The translations under genes and the position numbers were made by a program. 64,000 bases of DNA, from the NCBI GenBank assembly GCA_019235885.1, contig JAFAKB010000025.1:62001-126000 (forward strand), written 5' to 3'. This stretch comes from Candidatus Eremiobacterota bacterium. GTDB taxonomy: Bacteria > Vulcanimicrobiota > Vulcanimicrobiia > Vulcanimicrobiales > Vulcanimicrobiaceae. Of the stretch, positions 51,409 to 59,528 are shown piece after piece (the stretch's first letter is position 1; every line of letters starts with the position of its first letter). The notes beneath the pieces were generated by a model that ran no database searches, was not told the DNA's origin, and saw only the letters and a list, made by a program, of their open reading frames with translations.

Positions 51409-52692
51409 ATGATCGAAGATGCGCTCGCGCTCGGCCCGCCGGCCGGCACGTACCTGTTCAGCCGCCGCATCGCAGCGGACCACCCCGGCGAAACGATCGT
51501 CGAAGGAAACTCATTCTCGTTCGACCCGTTCGCGTACGCCGCGAGCGGGGCGTGCGCGGTCGAGCCGCTCGCCGGCGAGCACCTTCAGACGGCGACGGCC
51601 TGGGACGGCCGGCGCGGCGTCGAGCGTCCCGTGAACGGTACGTTCACGGTCGCCTGGGACGGCCTTTCGCTGCGGCTTTACTGGTACACGCCGAGCGAGC
51701 ACGGCATGCCGTACTTCGCGCTGGTCGCTCCGCAGCGCGCCGACGCGCTGCGGTTCTTCGAAACGGTGTGCCGCTGGGCTGACGAGCCGGACGAAGAGAT
51801 CCTCGTGTTCCACGCCGGCCAGTGGATCAAGGACGAGCGGCTCTTCGCCTCGATCCGCGACGCGACGTTCGACAACCTCGTCATGCCGGACGCGCAAAAA
51901 GCGGAGGTCGCAAGCGACGTGGAACGCTTTTTTGCCTCGCGCGAGCGCTACGCGCGCTATGCGGTGCCCTGGAAGCGCGGCGTCCTCTTCGCCGGCCCGC
52001 CGGGAAACGGCAAGACGCACGCGGTGAAGGCGATCGTCAACCGCGCCACCGTGCCGTGCGTCTACGTGCGCAGCTTCGATCTGCCCGGCCACCCGTTCGC
52101 CGGCGCCGGGATCGCGATGGTGTTCGAGCGCGCGCGGCGGATCGCGCCCTGCATCGTCGTCCTCGAAGACCTCGACGCGCTGGTGCGCGACGACAACCGG
52201 GCCTACTTCCTGAACGAGCTCGACGGCTTCGAGCAGAACGACGGCATCCTCGTGCTGGCGACGACGAACCATCCGGAGCGGATCGACGCATCGATCATCG
52301 ACCGGCCGAGCCGCTTCGACCGCAAGTACGCCTTCGCGCTTCCGCCCGCCGAGCAGCGCCGCGATTACGCCGAGCAGTGGAACGCCGGGCTCGATCCGGA
52401 GCTGCGCTTGTCGGACGATGACGTCGCCGCGCTCGCCGAGGACACCGACGGGTTCTCGTACGCATACCTCAAGGAGCTGTTCGTCTCGTCGCTGATGCGC
52501 TGGGTCGGCGACGAGCAGACGCGCTTCGGCACGCACGTGCTCCAGCAGATCGGCCCGCTGCGCGAGCAGATGGCCACCGAACCGGACGGCACGGCCGGAG
52601 ACGTGCCGGGCGCCGATGCGATGCCGTGGGCGTTTCCGAGGAACCCCGCGCAGATCTTCGCGATGACGCAAGGCGTGCGCTGGAGCCGTTGA
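51409..52692 (+). CDS. Bcs1-like AAA ATPase
   Basis: 427 residues. A long N-terminal domain (1-185, not recognised) precedes a single AAA module: Walker A GPPGNGKT (196-203), Walker B CIVVLEDLD, sensor ATTNHPERID and the arginine-finger region RPSRFDRKYAF. This order is that of Bcs1/AAA proteins of the VCP-like clade, normally a single-module chaperone for folded substrates. No transmembrane helix is seen, so the mitochondrial Bcs1 topology does not apply. It stands alone after the pnt operon; function in bacteria unclear. Confidence 0.85.
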   Translation: MIEDALALGPPAGTYLFSRRIAADHPGETIVEGNSFSFDPFAYAASGACAVEPLAGEHLQTATAWDGRRGVERPVNGTFTVAWDGLSLRLYWYTPSEHGMPYFALVAPQRADALRFFETVCRWADEPDEEILVFHAGQWIKDERLFASIRDATFDNLVMPDAQKAEVASDVERFFASRERYARYAVPWKRGVLFAGPPGNGKTHAVKAIVNRATVPCVYVRSFDLPGHPFAGAGIAMVFERARRIAPCIVVLEDLDALVRDDNRAYFLNELDGFEQNDGILVLATTNHPERIDASIIDRPSRFDRKYAFALPPAEQRRDYAEQWNAGLDPELRLSDDDVAALAEDTDGFSYAYLKELFVSSLMRWVGDEQTRFGTHVLQQIGPLREQMATEPDGTAGDVPGADAMPWAFPRNPAQIFAMTQGVRWSR

Positions 52693-52729
52693 CGGAAGCG
52701 TAAGCCCGGGCCGCGGCGAAACGCGGCCC

Positions 52730-53908
52730 ATGCTCGTCGCAGCGGTTCTTTCGGCTTGGCTGCAGTACGGCGCCGACGGCAAGCCGCACGCGCGCGCCGC
52801 CGTCAGCGACGCGGCCTGCCCGGCGGCGAGCGTCGACGGCCGCGCGGTGAAGATGGACGAACGGGCCGGGAAAAGCGCGCAGTTCGGCGACGTCGTCTGC
52901 GACGTCGCAATCCCAGCCGAAGCAACGCACGTGCGCGTCGGCGAGCGCGCGCTGCCGGCGCCGGCGCACGATCCGCGGACGGTCGTGGTGCTGGGCGACA
53001 CGGGTTGCCGGATCGGCGCGCTGACCGCGCAGGCGTGCGACGACCCGGCGCAGTGGCCGTTTCCGAAAACCGCGCGCGCGATCGCTGCCGTCCACCCTGA
53101 CTTGGTCATCCACGTCGGCGACTATCTGTATCGCGAACACGCCTGCCCGCTGCTCGCGCCGTGCAAGGACAGCCCGCACGGCGACGACGGGCCCGCGTGG
53201 TTCGCCGACTTTCTCACCCCCGCGGCGCCGATCTTCGCGACCGCGCCGGTCGTTTTCGCGCGCGGCAACCACGAAGTCTGCGCGCGCAGCGGCAGCGGTT
53301 GGCTGCGCTACCTCGACGCGCGCGTCATCGGCTCGTGCGCCGACGAGACCGATCCGTTCGACGTGGACCTGGGCGACCTGCGTATCGTCGTCTTCGATTC
53401 CTCGTCCGCCGACGATCACAAAGCCGACGCGGCGCGCACGCCGGTCTACCGGCACGAGTTGGAAGCAGTCCGCGCCCTCGCGACGCGCCCGGACCTGCGC
53501 CCGGTCCGTGCGCGGCCGGTCCCGCTCGAGCGCTGGTTCGTGACCCACCGGCCGCCGTACGTGAACGCCGACGAGCGGGCCGCGATGGGCGATGCGCTCG
53601 GAGCGTTCGACGCCGTGCTGGCCGGGCACATCCACTTCTTCGCGGCGATGAACGTCCTCTCGCTCCCGCCGCTGGTGATCAACGGCGAAGGCGGGGCGAA
53701 CCTCGATCCGAACTACGCGGCCTTCCTCGGGCTCGCCGCGGGCGATCTGCACGTCCAGGGAAGCGTGTTCGGATCGTCGCACTTCGGGTTCGGCGTCTAC
53801 ACGCGCGCCGCCACGGGGTGGACGATCTCGCTCCGCGATCCGGATGGGACCGAACGCGCGCGCTGCGCGCTCGAGAACCGCACCGTCAGCTGCCGAACCG
53901 GAGGATAA
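52730..53908 (+). CDS. Calcineurin-like metallophosphoesterase (first of tandem pair)
   Basis: 392 residues. Metal-binding motifs in order: VVLGDTGCR, HVGDYLYRE, ARGNHEVC and LAGHIHFF, with an intervening VTHRPPYVN. All ligands are present, so an active dimetal phosphatase or phosphodiesterase is expected. An N-terminal beta domain of about 80 residues (LSAWLQYGADGKPHARA...CPAAS) precedes it and is also found in the next gene, which shows a tandem duplication. The N-terminus is not a classic signal peptide. The end carries the Shine-Dalgarno for the next gene. Confidence 0.87.
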   Translation: MLVAAVLSAWLQYGADGKPHARAAVSDAACPAASVDGRAVKMDERAGKSAQFGDVVCDVAIPAEATHVRVGERALPAPAHDPRTVVVLGDTGCRIGALTAQACDDPAQWPFPKTARAIAAVHPDLVIHVGDYLYREHACPLLAPCKDSPHGDDGPAWFADFLTPAAPIFATAPVVFARGNHEVCARSGSGWLRYLDARVIGSCADETDPFDVDLGDLRIVVFDSSSADDHKADAARTPVYRHELEAVRALATRPDLRPVRARPVPLERWFVTHRPPYVNADERAAMGDALGAFDAVLAGHIHFFAAMNVLSLPPLVINGEGGANLDPNYAAFLGLAAGDLHVQGSVFGSSHFGFGVYTRAATGWTISLRDPDGTERARCALENRTVSCRTGG

Positions 53909-53909
53909 G

Positions 53910-55094
53910 ATGTTTTTCGCCGCCGTTCTGTCCGCGTGGGTGCAGTACGCCGCCGACGGCAAGCCGCACGTGCGTGCGCTCGCGCCGCAAACCTGTCCCG
54001 CTGCGGTGACGTACGCCGGCGGCAGCGCGCCGATGAGGCTGCGCGCCGGTGCCGCAGCGGGCTTCGACGAAGTCGTGTGCGACGCGCGAATTCCGCCGGC
54101 GGCGCGAAACGTGCGGTTGGAGAACCTCCGCCTGCCTTCGCCCGCGGAAGCACCGCGGCGGATCGTGGTGCTGGGCGACACCGGCTGCCGGATGAGCGAG
54201 TGGGAACAGCAGAACTGCGGCGATCTCGCCGACTGGCCGTTTCCGAAGATCGCGCGCGCGATCGCGAAGGCGCATCCCGACCTCCTGGTGCACATCGGCG
54301 ACTACTACTACCGCGAGACGAATTGCCTGCAGGGCGCGAAAGACTGCGTCAACCGCTGGGGCGACACGAGCCATTCCTGGAACGCCGACTGGTTCTGGCC
54401 GGCGAAGCCGCTCTTCGCGAGCGCGCCGCTGGTGCTCGTGCGCGGCAACCACGAGGACTGCGAGCGCGGCGGGCCGGCGTGGTTCCGGTACCTGGACGGC
54501 GCGGAGACCGTAACGCCGTGCGTCGCGGGCGCGGTCGACGGCGCGCCGCCGTGGGCGGTCTCTTTCGGCAGCTTGCGCATCGTGGTGAACGACTCGTCGG
54601 CCGATCCGAGCGACGCGAAGCCCGATCCGGCGCGCATCGCGTTCTACCAGACCTCGTATCGGAAAGGGCAGGCGCTCGCCGCGTCCGCGGGCGAGGCGTG
54701 GTTCGTGACGCACCGGCCGCCGTACGCGAACACCAATGAGACGCAAGCGCTGGTGCAGAGCGGGTGGAAGCTTACGCCGTTCGCCGCCGTTCTGGCCGGT
54801 CACGTGCACGACTTCGAAGCGATCAACGTCGCCGGCTACCCGCCGATCGTCATCAACGGCGAAAGCGGCGACGATCTCGATCCGGCCGGCTCGACCGCGA
54901 AGTACCTGCAAGAAGAGACGAACGGCGGCCGGCCGGTCTACGCGCTCGCCTCGCCGGCGCCGTTCGCGACCCAACAGTTCGGCTTCGCCGTCTACGAGAA
55001 GATCCTCGGCGGCTGGAGAATCTCGCTGCGCGACGTCGACGGAATCGAACGCCGCGTCTGCGCGCTCGCGAAAGGAAGCGTCTCGTGCCTCTGA
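53910..55094 (+). CDS. Calcineurin-like metallophosphoesterase (second of tandem pair)
   Basis: 394 residues, paralogue of the preceding protein, sharing the N-terminal domain (LSAWVQYAADGKPHVRA...CPAAV) and all motifs: VVLGDTGCR, HIGDYYYRE, VRGNHEDC, LAGHVHDF and THRPPYANT. ATG at 53910 follows GGAGG within the last codons of the first gene. Differences in loops (NRWGDTSHSWNADW replaces a shorter loop) suggest divergent substrates. Extracytoplasmic location is possible but unproven. Confidence 0.87.
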   Translation: MFFAAVLSAWVQYAADGKPHVRALAPQTCPAAVTYAGGSAPMRLRAGAAAGFDEVVCDARIPPAARNVRLENLRLPSPAEAPRRIVVLGDTGCRMSEWEQQNCGDLADWPFPKIARAIAKAHPDLLVHIGDYYYRETNCLQGAKDCVNRWGDTSHSWNADWFWPAKPLFASAPLVLVRGNHEDCERGGPAWFRYLDGAETVTPCVAGAVDGAPPWAVSFGSLRIVVNDSSADPSDAKPDPARIAFYQTSYRKGQALAASAGEAWFVTHRPPYANTNETQALVQSGWKLTPFAAVLAGHVHDFEAINVAGYPPIVINGESGDDLDPAGSTAKYLQEETNGGRPVYALASPAPFATQQFGFAVYEKILGGWRISLRDVDGIERRVCALAKGSVSCL

Positions 55095-55477
55095 TCCTCT
55101 CGCACGTCGACCTGCGCGTGCGCGACCGCGCGAAGGCGATCGAGTTCTACGACGCCCTCCTCAACGTGCTCGGCGCGACGCGCGAGGACGGCAAGACGTT
55201 CACGACCTGGCAGATTCCGCCGCCCGACGCGCCCGCGGACTGGGAAGCGACGGAGTGGTTCGGGATCACCGAAGATCCGGCGATGACGCCCGGCCCGGTG
55301 CGCGTCGCGTTCGACGCGCCCTCGCGCGGCACGGTCGACGCGATCGCGACGTACCTGCCGGCGATCGGCGCGCGGAACATCGAGTGGGACGAGGGGATCT
55401 ATGGCGGGCGTTACTACGCCGTCTTCTTCGACGATCCCGACGGCAACAAGCTGGAAGTCTGCTACATCGGCGCTTAG
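55085..55477 (+). CDS. Glyoxalase/VOC-family protein
   Basis: 130 residues. GTG start at 55085, 10 bases inside the metallophosphoesterase end, with AAAGGAAG about 6 bases upstream. VOC pattern: LSHVDLRVRDRAKAIEFYDALLNVLG at the start, then FAVFFDDPDGNKLEVCY-like end (YYAVFFDDPDGNKLEV). Metal ligand positions are likely His in the first strand and Glu near the end. Could be a lyase, dioxygenase or resistance protein; nothing in context decides. Convergent with the peptide-binding lipoprotein gene. Confidence 0.85.
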   Translation: MPLILSHVDLRVRDRAKAIEFYDALLNVLGATREDGKTFTTWQIPPPDAPADWEATEWFGITEDPAMTPGPVRVAFDAPSRGTVDAIATYLPAIGARNIEWDEGIYGGRYYAVFFDDPDGNKLEVCYIGA

Positions 55478-57099
55478 CGGCCGAGCCTCCAGTCGTAGGC
55501 GTTCCAGGTCGGGTTGAACGCGTTCGGCGAGAAGCCGCGCAGCGCGGTGCGGTACGCGTACGAGTACGAGGGGTTGAAGAGGTAGACGATGGGGACCGCG
55601 TCCGCGACGCGGCGCTCGATCTGCGCGTACAGGCGCTTGCGCTCCTCGCGGGTCGGCGCGACGACGGCGCGGCGCTCGAGCGCGTCGACCCGCTGGTCGC
55701 ACCAGCGCATGTAGTTTCCGCTGCCGCCGCAGCTCAGCAGAAACGAGTCGTCGGGGTCGGCGCCCATCGGCCACGGTACGTACGCCAAGTCGAAGTTGCC
55801 GCTCGCGAGCGTTCCGCCTTGCGAGCGCGGCAGGAAGAGCTGCGCGTTCGAGAGCGACTTGAGCGTCACCCGGAACCCGCGCTGCTCGAGCTCGCCGTGC
55901 ACCAGCGTCGCGACGCGCACGCCGGTCCCGGACTCCGGAAACTGCACGTACGTGATCGCCAGCGGCACGCCGTTCTTCGCGCGCGTTCCGTCCGGCCCGC
56001 GTTTCCAGCCCGCCGCGTCGAGCAGCTTGTCGGCGGCGGCCGGGTCGTAGGCCGGCTCGCGGACCGACTGATCGCGCGCCCACGAGCCGAGCGGCTGCGC
56101 CGTGTCGACGACGGGATAGCGGCCGAAGGTGATCTTGCGCGAGATCGTCTCGCGGTCGATCGACGCCGCGAGCGCGCGCCGCACGCGCACGTCGTCGAGC
56201 GGCGGGTGCGTCGTGTTGACCGCGATCCCGGCGATCAGCGTGAGCGGGACCGTGCGAAACGCCACCCCGGCCGGCGTTCCGAGCGACGCGCGCTGCGCCG
56301 GCGAGAACAGGTTCCAGTCCACGCCGCCGCTTTGAAACAGGGTGAAGTTCGTGCCGGGGTCGGGGACGATGCGCACGTCGATCCGCGCGAGCTTCGGCGC
56401 GCCGCGCCAGTACGCGGGGTTCGCTTCGTAGACAAGGTGGTCGCCGCGCGACCACGAGACGAGCTTGTACGGCCCGTCGCCGACCGGATGCGCGGAAAAG
56501 CTCGCGGTCTCAAGCTTCGGCTCTTTCTCGAGCAGGTGCGCCGGGAGCACGAACTGCGGCGCGGTCCCGTAGCTGAACAGCGTCGCGACCGCCGGCGCCC
56601 AGGGTTCCTTCAGCGTGATGCGGACGGTGCGCGCGTCGAGCGCTTCGGCGCGCGCCACGCGGTCGTAGCCCGCGCGCGAGCGAACCGGATTGCGGTCGTC
56701 GAGGATGGCGTGCAGCGTCCACACGACGTCGCGCGCCGTAACGGAGACGCCGTCCTGCCAGCGCACGCCGCGCCGCAAGCGGTAGACGATGACGCGGCCG
56801 TCGCGCGAGAGGTCGCCGTTCGCGAGCGTCGGGATGCGCTCGAGCAGCACCGGAACCGGCGTCCCGTGCGCGTCGACATCGATGAACGGCTCGAACGCCA
56901 GCCGCGCGACCTGCTGCTCGACGCTGTTCGCGTCCGGATGCGCGAAGAGCGGGTTGAGCGACTGCGGATCGGCGGCGATCGCAAAACGCACCGTCGCTCC
57001 GGCCGAATTCGTGCCGAGCTCGCTCGAGCGCGCGCACGCGCTTACGGCGGCGGCACAGAGCAGCACGCCGAGCGTGCGAAGCGAGCGCGCGAAACCCAT
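55474..57099 (-). CDS. Peptide/solute-binding lipoprotein (SBP family 5, OppA/DppA-like)
   Basis: 541 residues from ATG at 57099, preceded by GGAAGAGG. Leader MGFARSLRTLGVLLCAAAVSAC with lipobox. The mature protein has the family pattern ATVRFAIAADPQSLNPLF, VYRLRRGVRWQDGVSVTARDVVWT, PVGDGPYKLVSWSRGDHLVYEANPAYW and the C-terminal YLFNPSYSYAYR. It captures oligopeptides, nickel or similar ligands for an ABC importer. No permease genes adjoin, so it is an orphan like the one at 46.2 kb. Confidence 0.9.
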   Translation of the reverse strand: MGFARSLRTLGVLLCAAAVSACARSSELGTNSAGATVRFAIAADPQSLNPLFAHPDANSVEQQVARLAFEPFIDVDAHGTPVPVLLERIPTLANGDLSRDGRVIVYRLRRGVRWQDGVSVTARDVVWTLHAILDDRNPVRSRAGYDRVARAEALDARTVRITLKEPWAPAVATLFSYGTAPQFVLPAHLLEKEPKLETASFSAHPVGDGPYKLVSWSRGDHLVYEANPAYWRGAPKLARIDVRIVPDPGTNFTLFQSGGVDWNLFSPAQRASLGTPAGVAFRTVPLTLIAGIAVNTTHPPLDDVRVRRALAASIDRETISRKITFGRYPVVDTAQPLGSWARDQSVREPAYDPAAADKLLDAAGWKRGPDGTRAKNGVPLAITYVQFPESGTGVRVATLVHGELEQRGFRVTLKSLSNAQLFLPRSQGGTLASGNFDLAYVPWPMGADPDDSFLLSCGGSGNYMRWCDQRVDALERRAVVAPTREERKRLYAQIERRVADAVPIVYLFNPSYSYAYRTALRGFSPNAFNPTWNAYDWRLGR

Positions 57100-57142
57100 T
57101 GCGCGGCCTCTTCCGGGGCCGCGCGGGATCGCTCCTGTTCGC

Positions 57143-57340
57143 TTAGGCGATCTCCGCTTCGACCGCCCCCGGTGTTCGCGTCGAGCCCCACGGATGGCTG
57201 CGCGCGTGCTCGATCGCCGCGTCGAGCGCGGCTTCTTGGTCTCTGCTGCAGCGGCACGGCAGACGCCCGTCCCCGCCGCAGCCGGTGGGATCGTGACGAT
57301 CCAATCCGTGACCACAGCTGCAGAAAACGAGATACTTCAC
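57143..57340 (-). CDS. 65-residue Cys-rich protein
   Basis: GTG start, overlapping the upstream stop by 4 bases (GTGA). Cysteines are clustered near the N-terminus (FCSCGHGLDRHDPTGCGGDGRLPCRCS), matching a short Cys/His metal-binding motif; the rest is polar (DAAIEHARSHPWG). Unknown family. Possibly an iron-sulfur or zinc mini-domain. Confidence 0.55.
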   Translation of the reverse strand: MKYLVFCSCGHGLDRHDPTGCGGDGRLPCRCSRDQEAALDAAIEHARSHPWGSTRTPGAVEAEIA

Positions 57341-57699
57341 CGTGAGATATCCTCCGCGCCGGCCGGCACGATGCGCTCGATCCGTTTCAGCGGCACCGAG
57401 CGAATCGTTCCGCCGAACGGCAGAACGTTCCGATCTTCTTCGAGAACGAAGGCGCTGCGCGACGAGACGTGCTGCAGGCGACCGATCAACAGACCGTCGT
57501 CCTCGCAGACGATGACTGAAACGCGGCGGCCGAGCCAGCGGCACGCCTCGGCTTCGGAGATCACGTTCATCGCAGCGTCCGCGACAACGTCGCGCACCCG
57601 TTCTTCCAAGTCATCGGAGAAAAATCGTACTCTCCCCCCCCCGCAGAGTCGGTACGTTTTCGTACGGTTTTTGACGTCAAATGAGCGGTTGAACTTCAC
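57337..57699 (-). CDS. Hypothetical protein
   Basis: 120 residues, unrecognised. The region CRWLGRRVSVIVCEDDGLLIGRLQHVSSRSAFVLEEDRNV has alternating short strands like small beta-barrels. A later ATG (MNVISEAEAC, start near 57568) would skip a less convincing N-terminus that spans a run of eight C (57633-57640 region on the plus strand) and may be the real start. No signal peptide. Confidence 0.5.
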   Translation of the reverse strand: MKFNRSFDVKNRTKTYRLCGGGRVRFFSDDLEERVRDVVADAAMNVISEAEACRWLGRRVSVIVCEDDGLLIGRLQHVSSRSAFVLEEDRNVLPFGGTIRSVPLKRIERIVPAGAEDISR

Positions 57700-57743
57700 A
57701 GTATTCGTGCGTAATCAAATCGCGGCAACCGTGTAGTTGCGCG

Positions 57744-57756
57744 ATGCATGGTGCAT
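57744..57756. promoter_or_regulatory. Inverted repeat ATGCA-N3-TGCAT upstream of lrp
   Basis: Perfect 5-base arms around TGG, 160 bases before the Lrp-family gene, in a 215-base gap that also contains GGCCGG/CCGGCC stems. It may be an operator or part of a leader; no riboswitch class fits. The remainder of this gap shows nothing I can name. Confidence 0.3.
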
Positions 57757-57914
57757 TCGGATCACTAGCGTTCGTCGTCCAGCACGGCACGCGCGGTCCC
57801 GAGTATGCTGTTGCGCGCAACCTGCAAGCCTGTGGCCGGCACCTCGGCGGCCTGGGGGCTTCGCCGAACGGCCCGTGGAGGTAGCGGGCCACCGGCCGAA
57901 GAAATCCCGGTTCG

Positions 57915-58433
57915 ATGATCCTAAAGACCGAAACGATGGAGGCCAGGAACGGTCGCCCCTCGGCTGGGCAGGCCGATCTCGACCGGACCGACTTGCGCCT
58001 GCTCGCTGCGCTCCAGCGCAACGCCCGCTCGACCTATGCCGAGCTGGGCGCGCTGGTGAACTTGAAGCCGCCCGCGGTGCACGACCGCGTGAAGCGGTTG
58101 GAGTCGCGCGGCTACGTTCGCAGATACGCCGCGCAGCTCGACGCGCACCGCGTCGGCTACGAGCTGACCGCGTTCGTCAGCGCGTACTGCACGCCGGACC
58201 TCGACTACGACGCCTTCACGACCGCGGCCGCCGGGTTCCCGGAGATTCTCGAAGTGCACAGCGTCGCCGGCGACGAGACGTATCTACTCAAGGTCGTCAC
58301 CCGCTCCACCGCCCACCTCGACGATTTCCTCACCCGCATCAAGCGCGTCAAGGGCGTCGCGCGGACGCGCACCACGATCGTGCTCTCGACGCCGTTCGAG
58401 CGCGGCGGGCTGCCGGTCGAAGCGCTGGCGTGA
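57915..58433 (+). CDS. Lrp/AsnC-family transcriptional regulator
   Basis: 172 residues. The N-terminal winged helix-turn-helix (LDRTDLRLLAALQRNARSTYAELGALVNLKPPAVHDRVKRLESRGYV) is followed by the RAM ligand-binding domain (GYELTAFVSAYC, EVHSVAGDETYLLKVV, TRTTIVLSTPFERG). It is directly coupled by GTGA to kdd and then kamA, so it likely senses lysine or a pathway intermediate and controls this operon. A 35-residue N-terminal leader includes several Met codons, so the exact start is uncertain. Confidence 0.92.
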   Translation: MILKTETMEARNGRPSAGQADLDRTDLRLLAALQRNARSTYAELGALVNLKPPAVHDRVKRLESRGYVRRYAAQLDAHRVGYELTAFVSAYCTPDLDYDAFTTAAAGFPEILEVHSVAGDETYLLKVVTRSTAHLDDFLTRIKRVKGVARTRTTIVLSTPFERGGLPVEALA

Positions 58434-59521
58434 CGCAGACGCTCGACGACGCGCATCTGCTCGCACCGCTCGGCAGCGGCTGCCGGCTCGGCTCGCACCG
58501 CGTTCTCGAACCGAAGGGCGCGCTGCCGCAGGCGGCATGGCGGCTCGACAACACGCCGCGCGCGTACGCGAACGAGATCTTGTGCGAGGTCGAGACGCTC
58601 AACGTCGACTCGGCCTCGTTCAAGCAGATCAGCGACGCCTGCGCGGGCGATCCCGACGCGATCGGCGCGCACGTCACGGCGACGGTGAGCGAGCGCGGCA
58701 AGCAGCACAACCCGGTGACCGGGAGCGGCGGCATGTTCGTCGGCCGCGTGCTGGAGATCGGGCCCGCGCTCGCCGCGCGCGACGACGTCGCGGTCGGCGA
58801 CCGCATCGCCTCGCTGGTCTCGCTGACCCTCACGCCGCTGCAGCTCGACGCGGTCGAGTCCGTCGACGCGACGACCGGGCAAATCCACGTGCGCGGAAAA
58901 GCGATCTTGTTCGAGAGCGGGATCTACGCGCGGCTCCCCGACGATCTGCCGACCTCGGTCGCGCTCGCCGTGCTGGACGTGGCGGGCGCACCCGCGCAAG
59001 TGCGCCGGCTCGCGCAGCCGGGCGAAACCGTGTGCGTGATCGGCGCGGACGGCAAGTCGGGGCTGCTGGCCTGCGCGCAGGCGCGCGAGCGGGTCGGCCC
59101 CAGCGGCCGCGTGGTCGGTATCACGCCGAACGCGCAGACGCCGGCAGCGCAGCTGCTGCTCGAGCACGGCTACGCGGACGAGCTGGTCGCCGCCGACGCG
59201 CGCGACGCGCTGGCGATCCTCGAAGCGATCCCGGCCGCGCTGCCGCAGCTCGCCGACCTGGTCGTCAACTGCGTGAACGTGAGCGGGACCGAGCTGGCCT
59301 CGATCCTGTGCTGCCGCGAAGGCGGAACGGTGTACTTCTTTTCGATGGCGACCTCGTTCACCGCGGCGGCGCTCGGCGCCGAGGGCGTCGGAAAAGACGT
59401 CACCATGATGGTCGGCAACGGCTACGCCAAAGGCCACGCGGGGGTCGCGCTGCAGACGCTGCGCAACCATCCGCCGCTCAAAGACTATTTCATCGCGCGC
59501 TACGCCGCGCTCGCAACCTAG
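58430..59521 (+). CDS. kdd: L-erythro-3,5-diaminohexanoate dehydrogenase
   Basis: 363 residues; GTG start overlapping the Lrp stop. It resembles Kdd of lysine fermenters: the N-terminal HRVLEPKGALPQAAWRLDNT, EILCEVETLNVDSASF and the nucleotide-binding GADGKSGLLACAQARERVG. It oxidises 3,5-diaminohexanoate to 5-amino-3-oxohexanoate with NAD. Adjacent kamA supports this. The 5,6-aminomutase (kamDE), kce and kal of the pathway are not in the window. Confidence 0.88.
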   Translation: MTQTLDDAHLLAPLGSGCRLGSHRVLEPKGALPQAAWRLDNTPRAYANEILCEVETLNVDSASFKQISDACAGDPDAIGAHVTATVSERGKQHNPVTGSGGMFVGRVLEIGPALAARDDVAVGDRIASLVSLTLTPLQLDAVESVDATTGQIHVRGKAILFESGIYARLPDDLPTSVALAVLDVAGAPAQVRRLAQPGETVCVIGADGKSGLLACAQARERVGPSGRVVGITPNAQTPAAQLLLEHGYADELVAADARDALAILEAIPAALPQLADLVVNCVNVSGTELASILCCREGGTVYFFSMATSFTAAALGAEGVGKDVTMMVGNGYAKGHAGVALQTLRNHPPLKDYFIARYAALAT

Positions 59522-59528
59522 GGAGCCC

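Noticed and set aside
57744-57914. Riboswitch (lysine, glycine or cobalamin) before the lrp-kdd-kamA operon
   Set aside because: GC-rich stems are present, but I could not match the conserved core of any of these classes.
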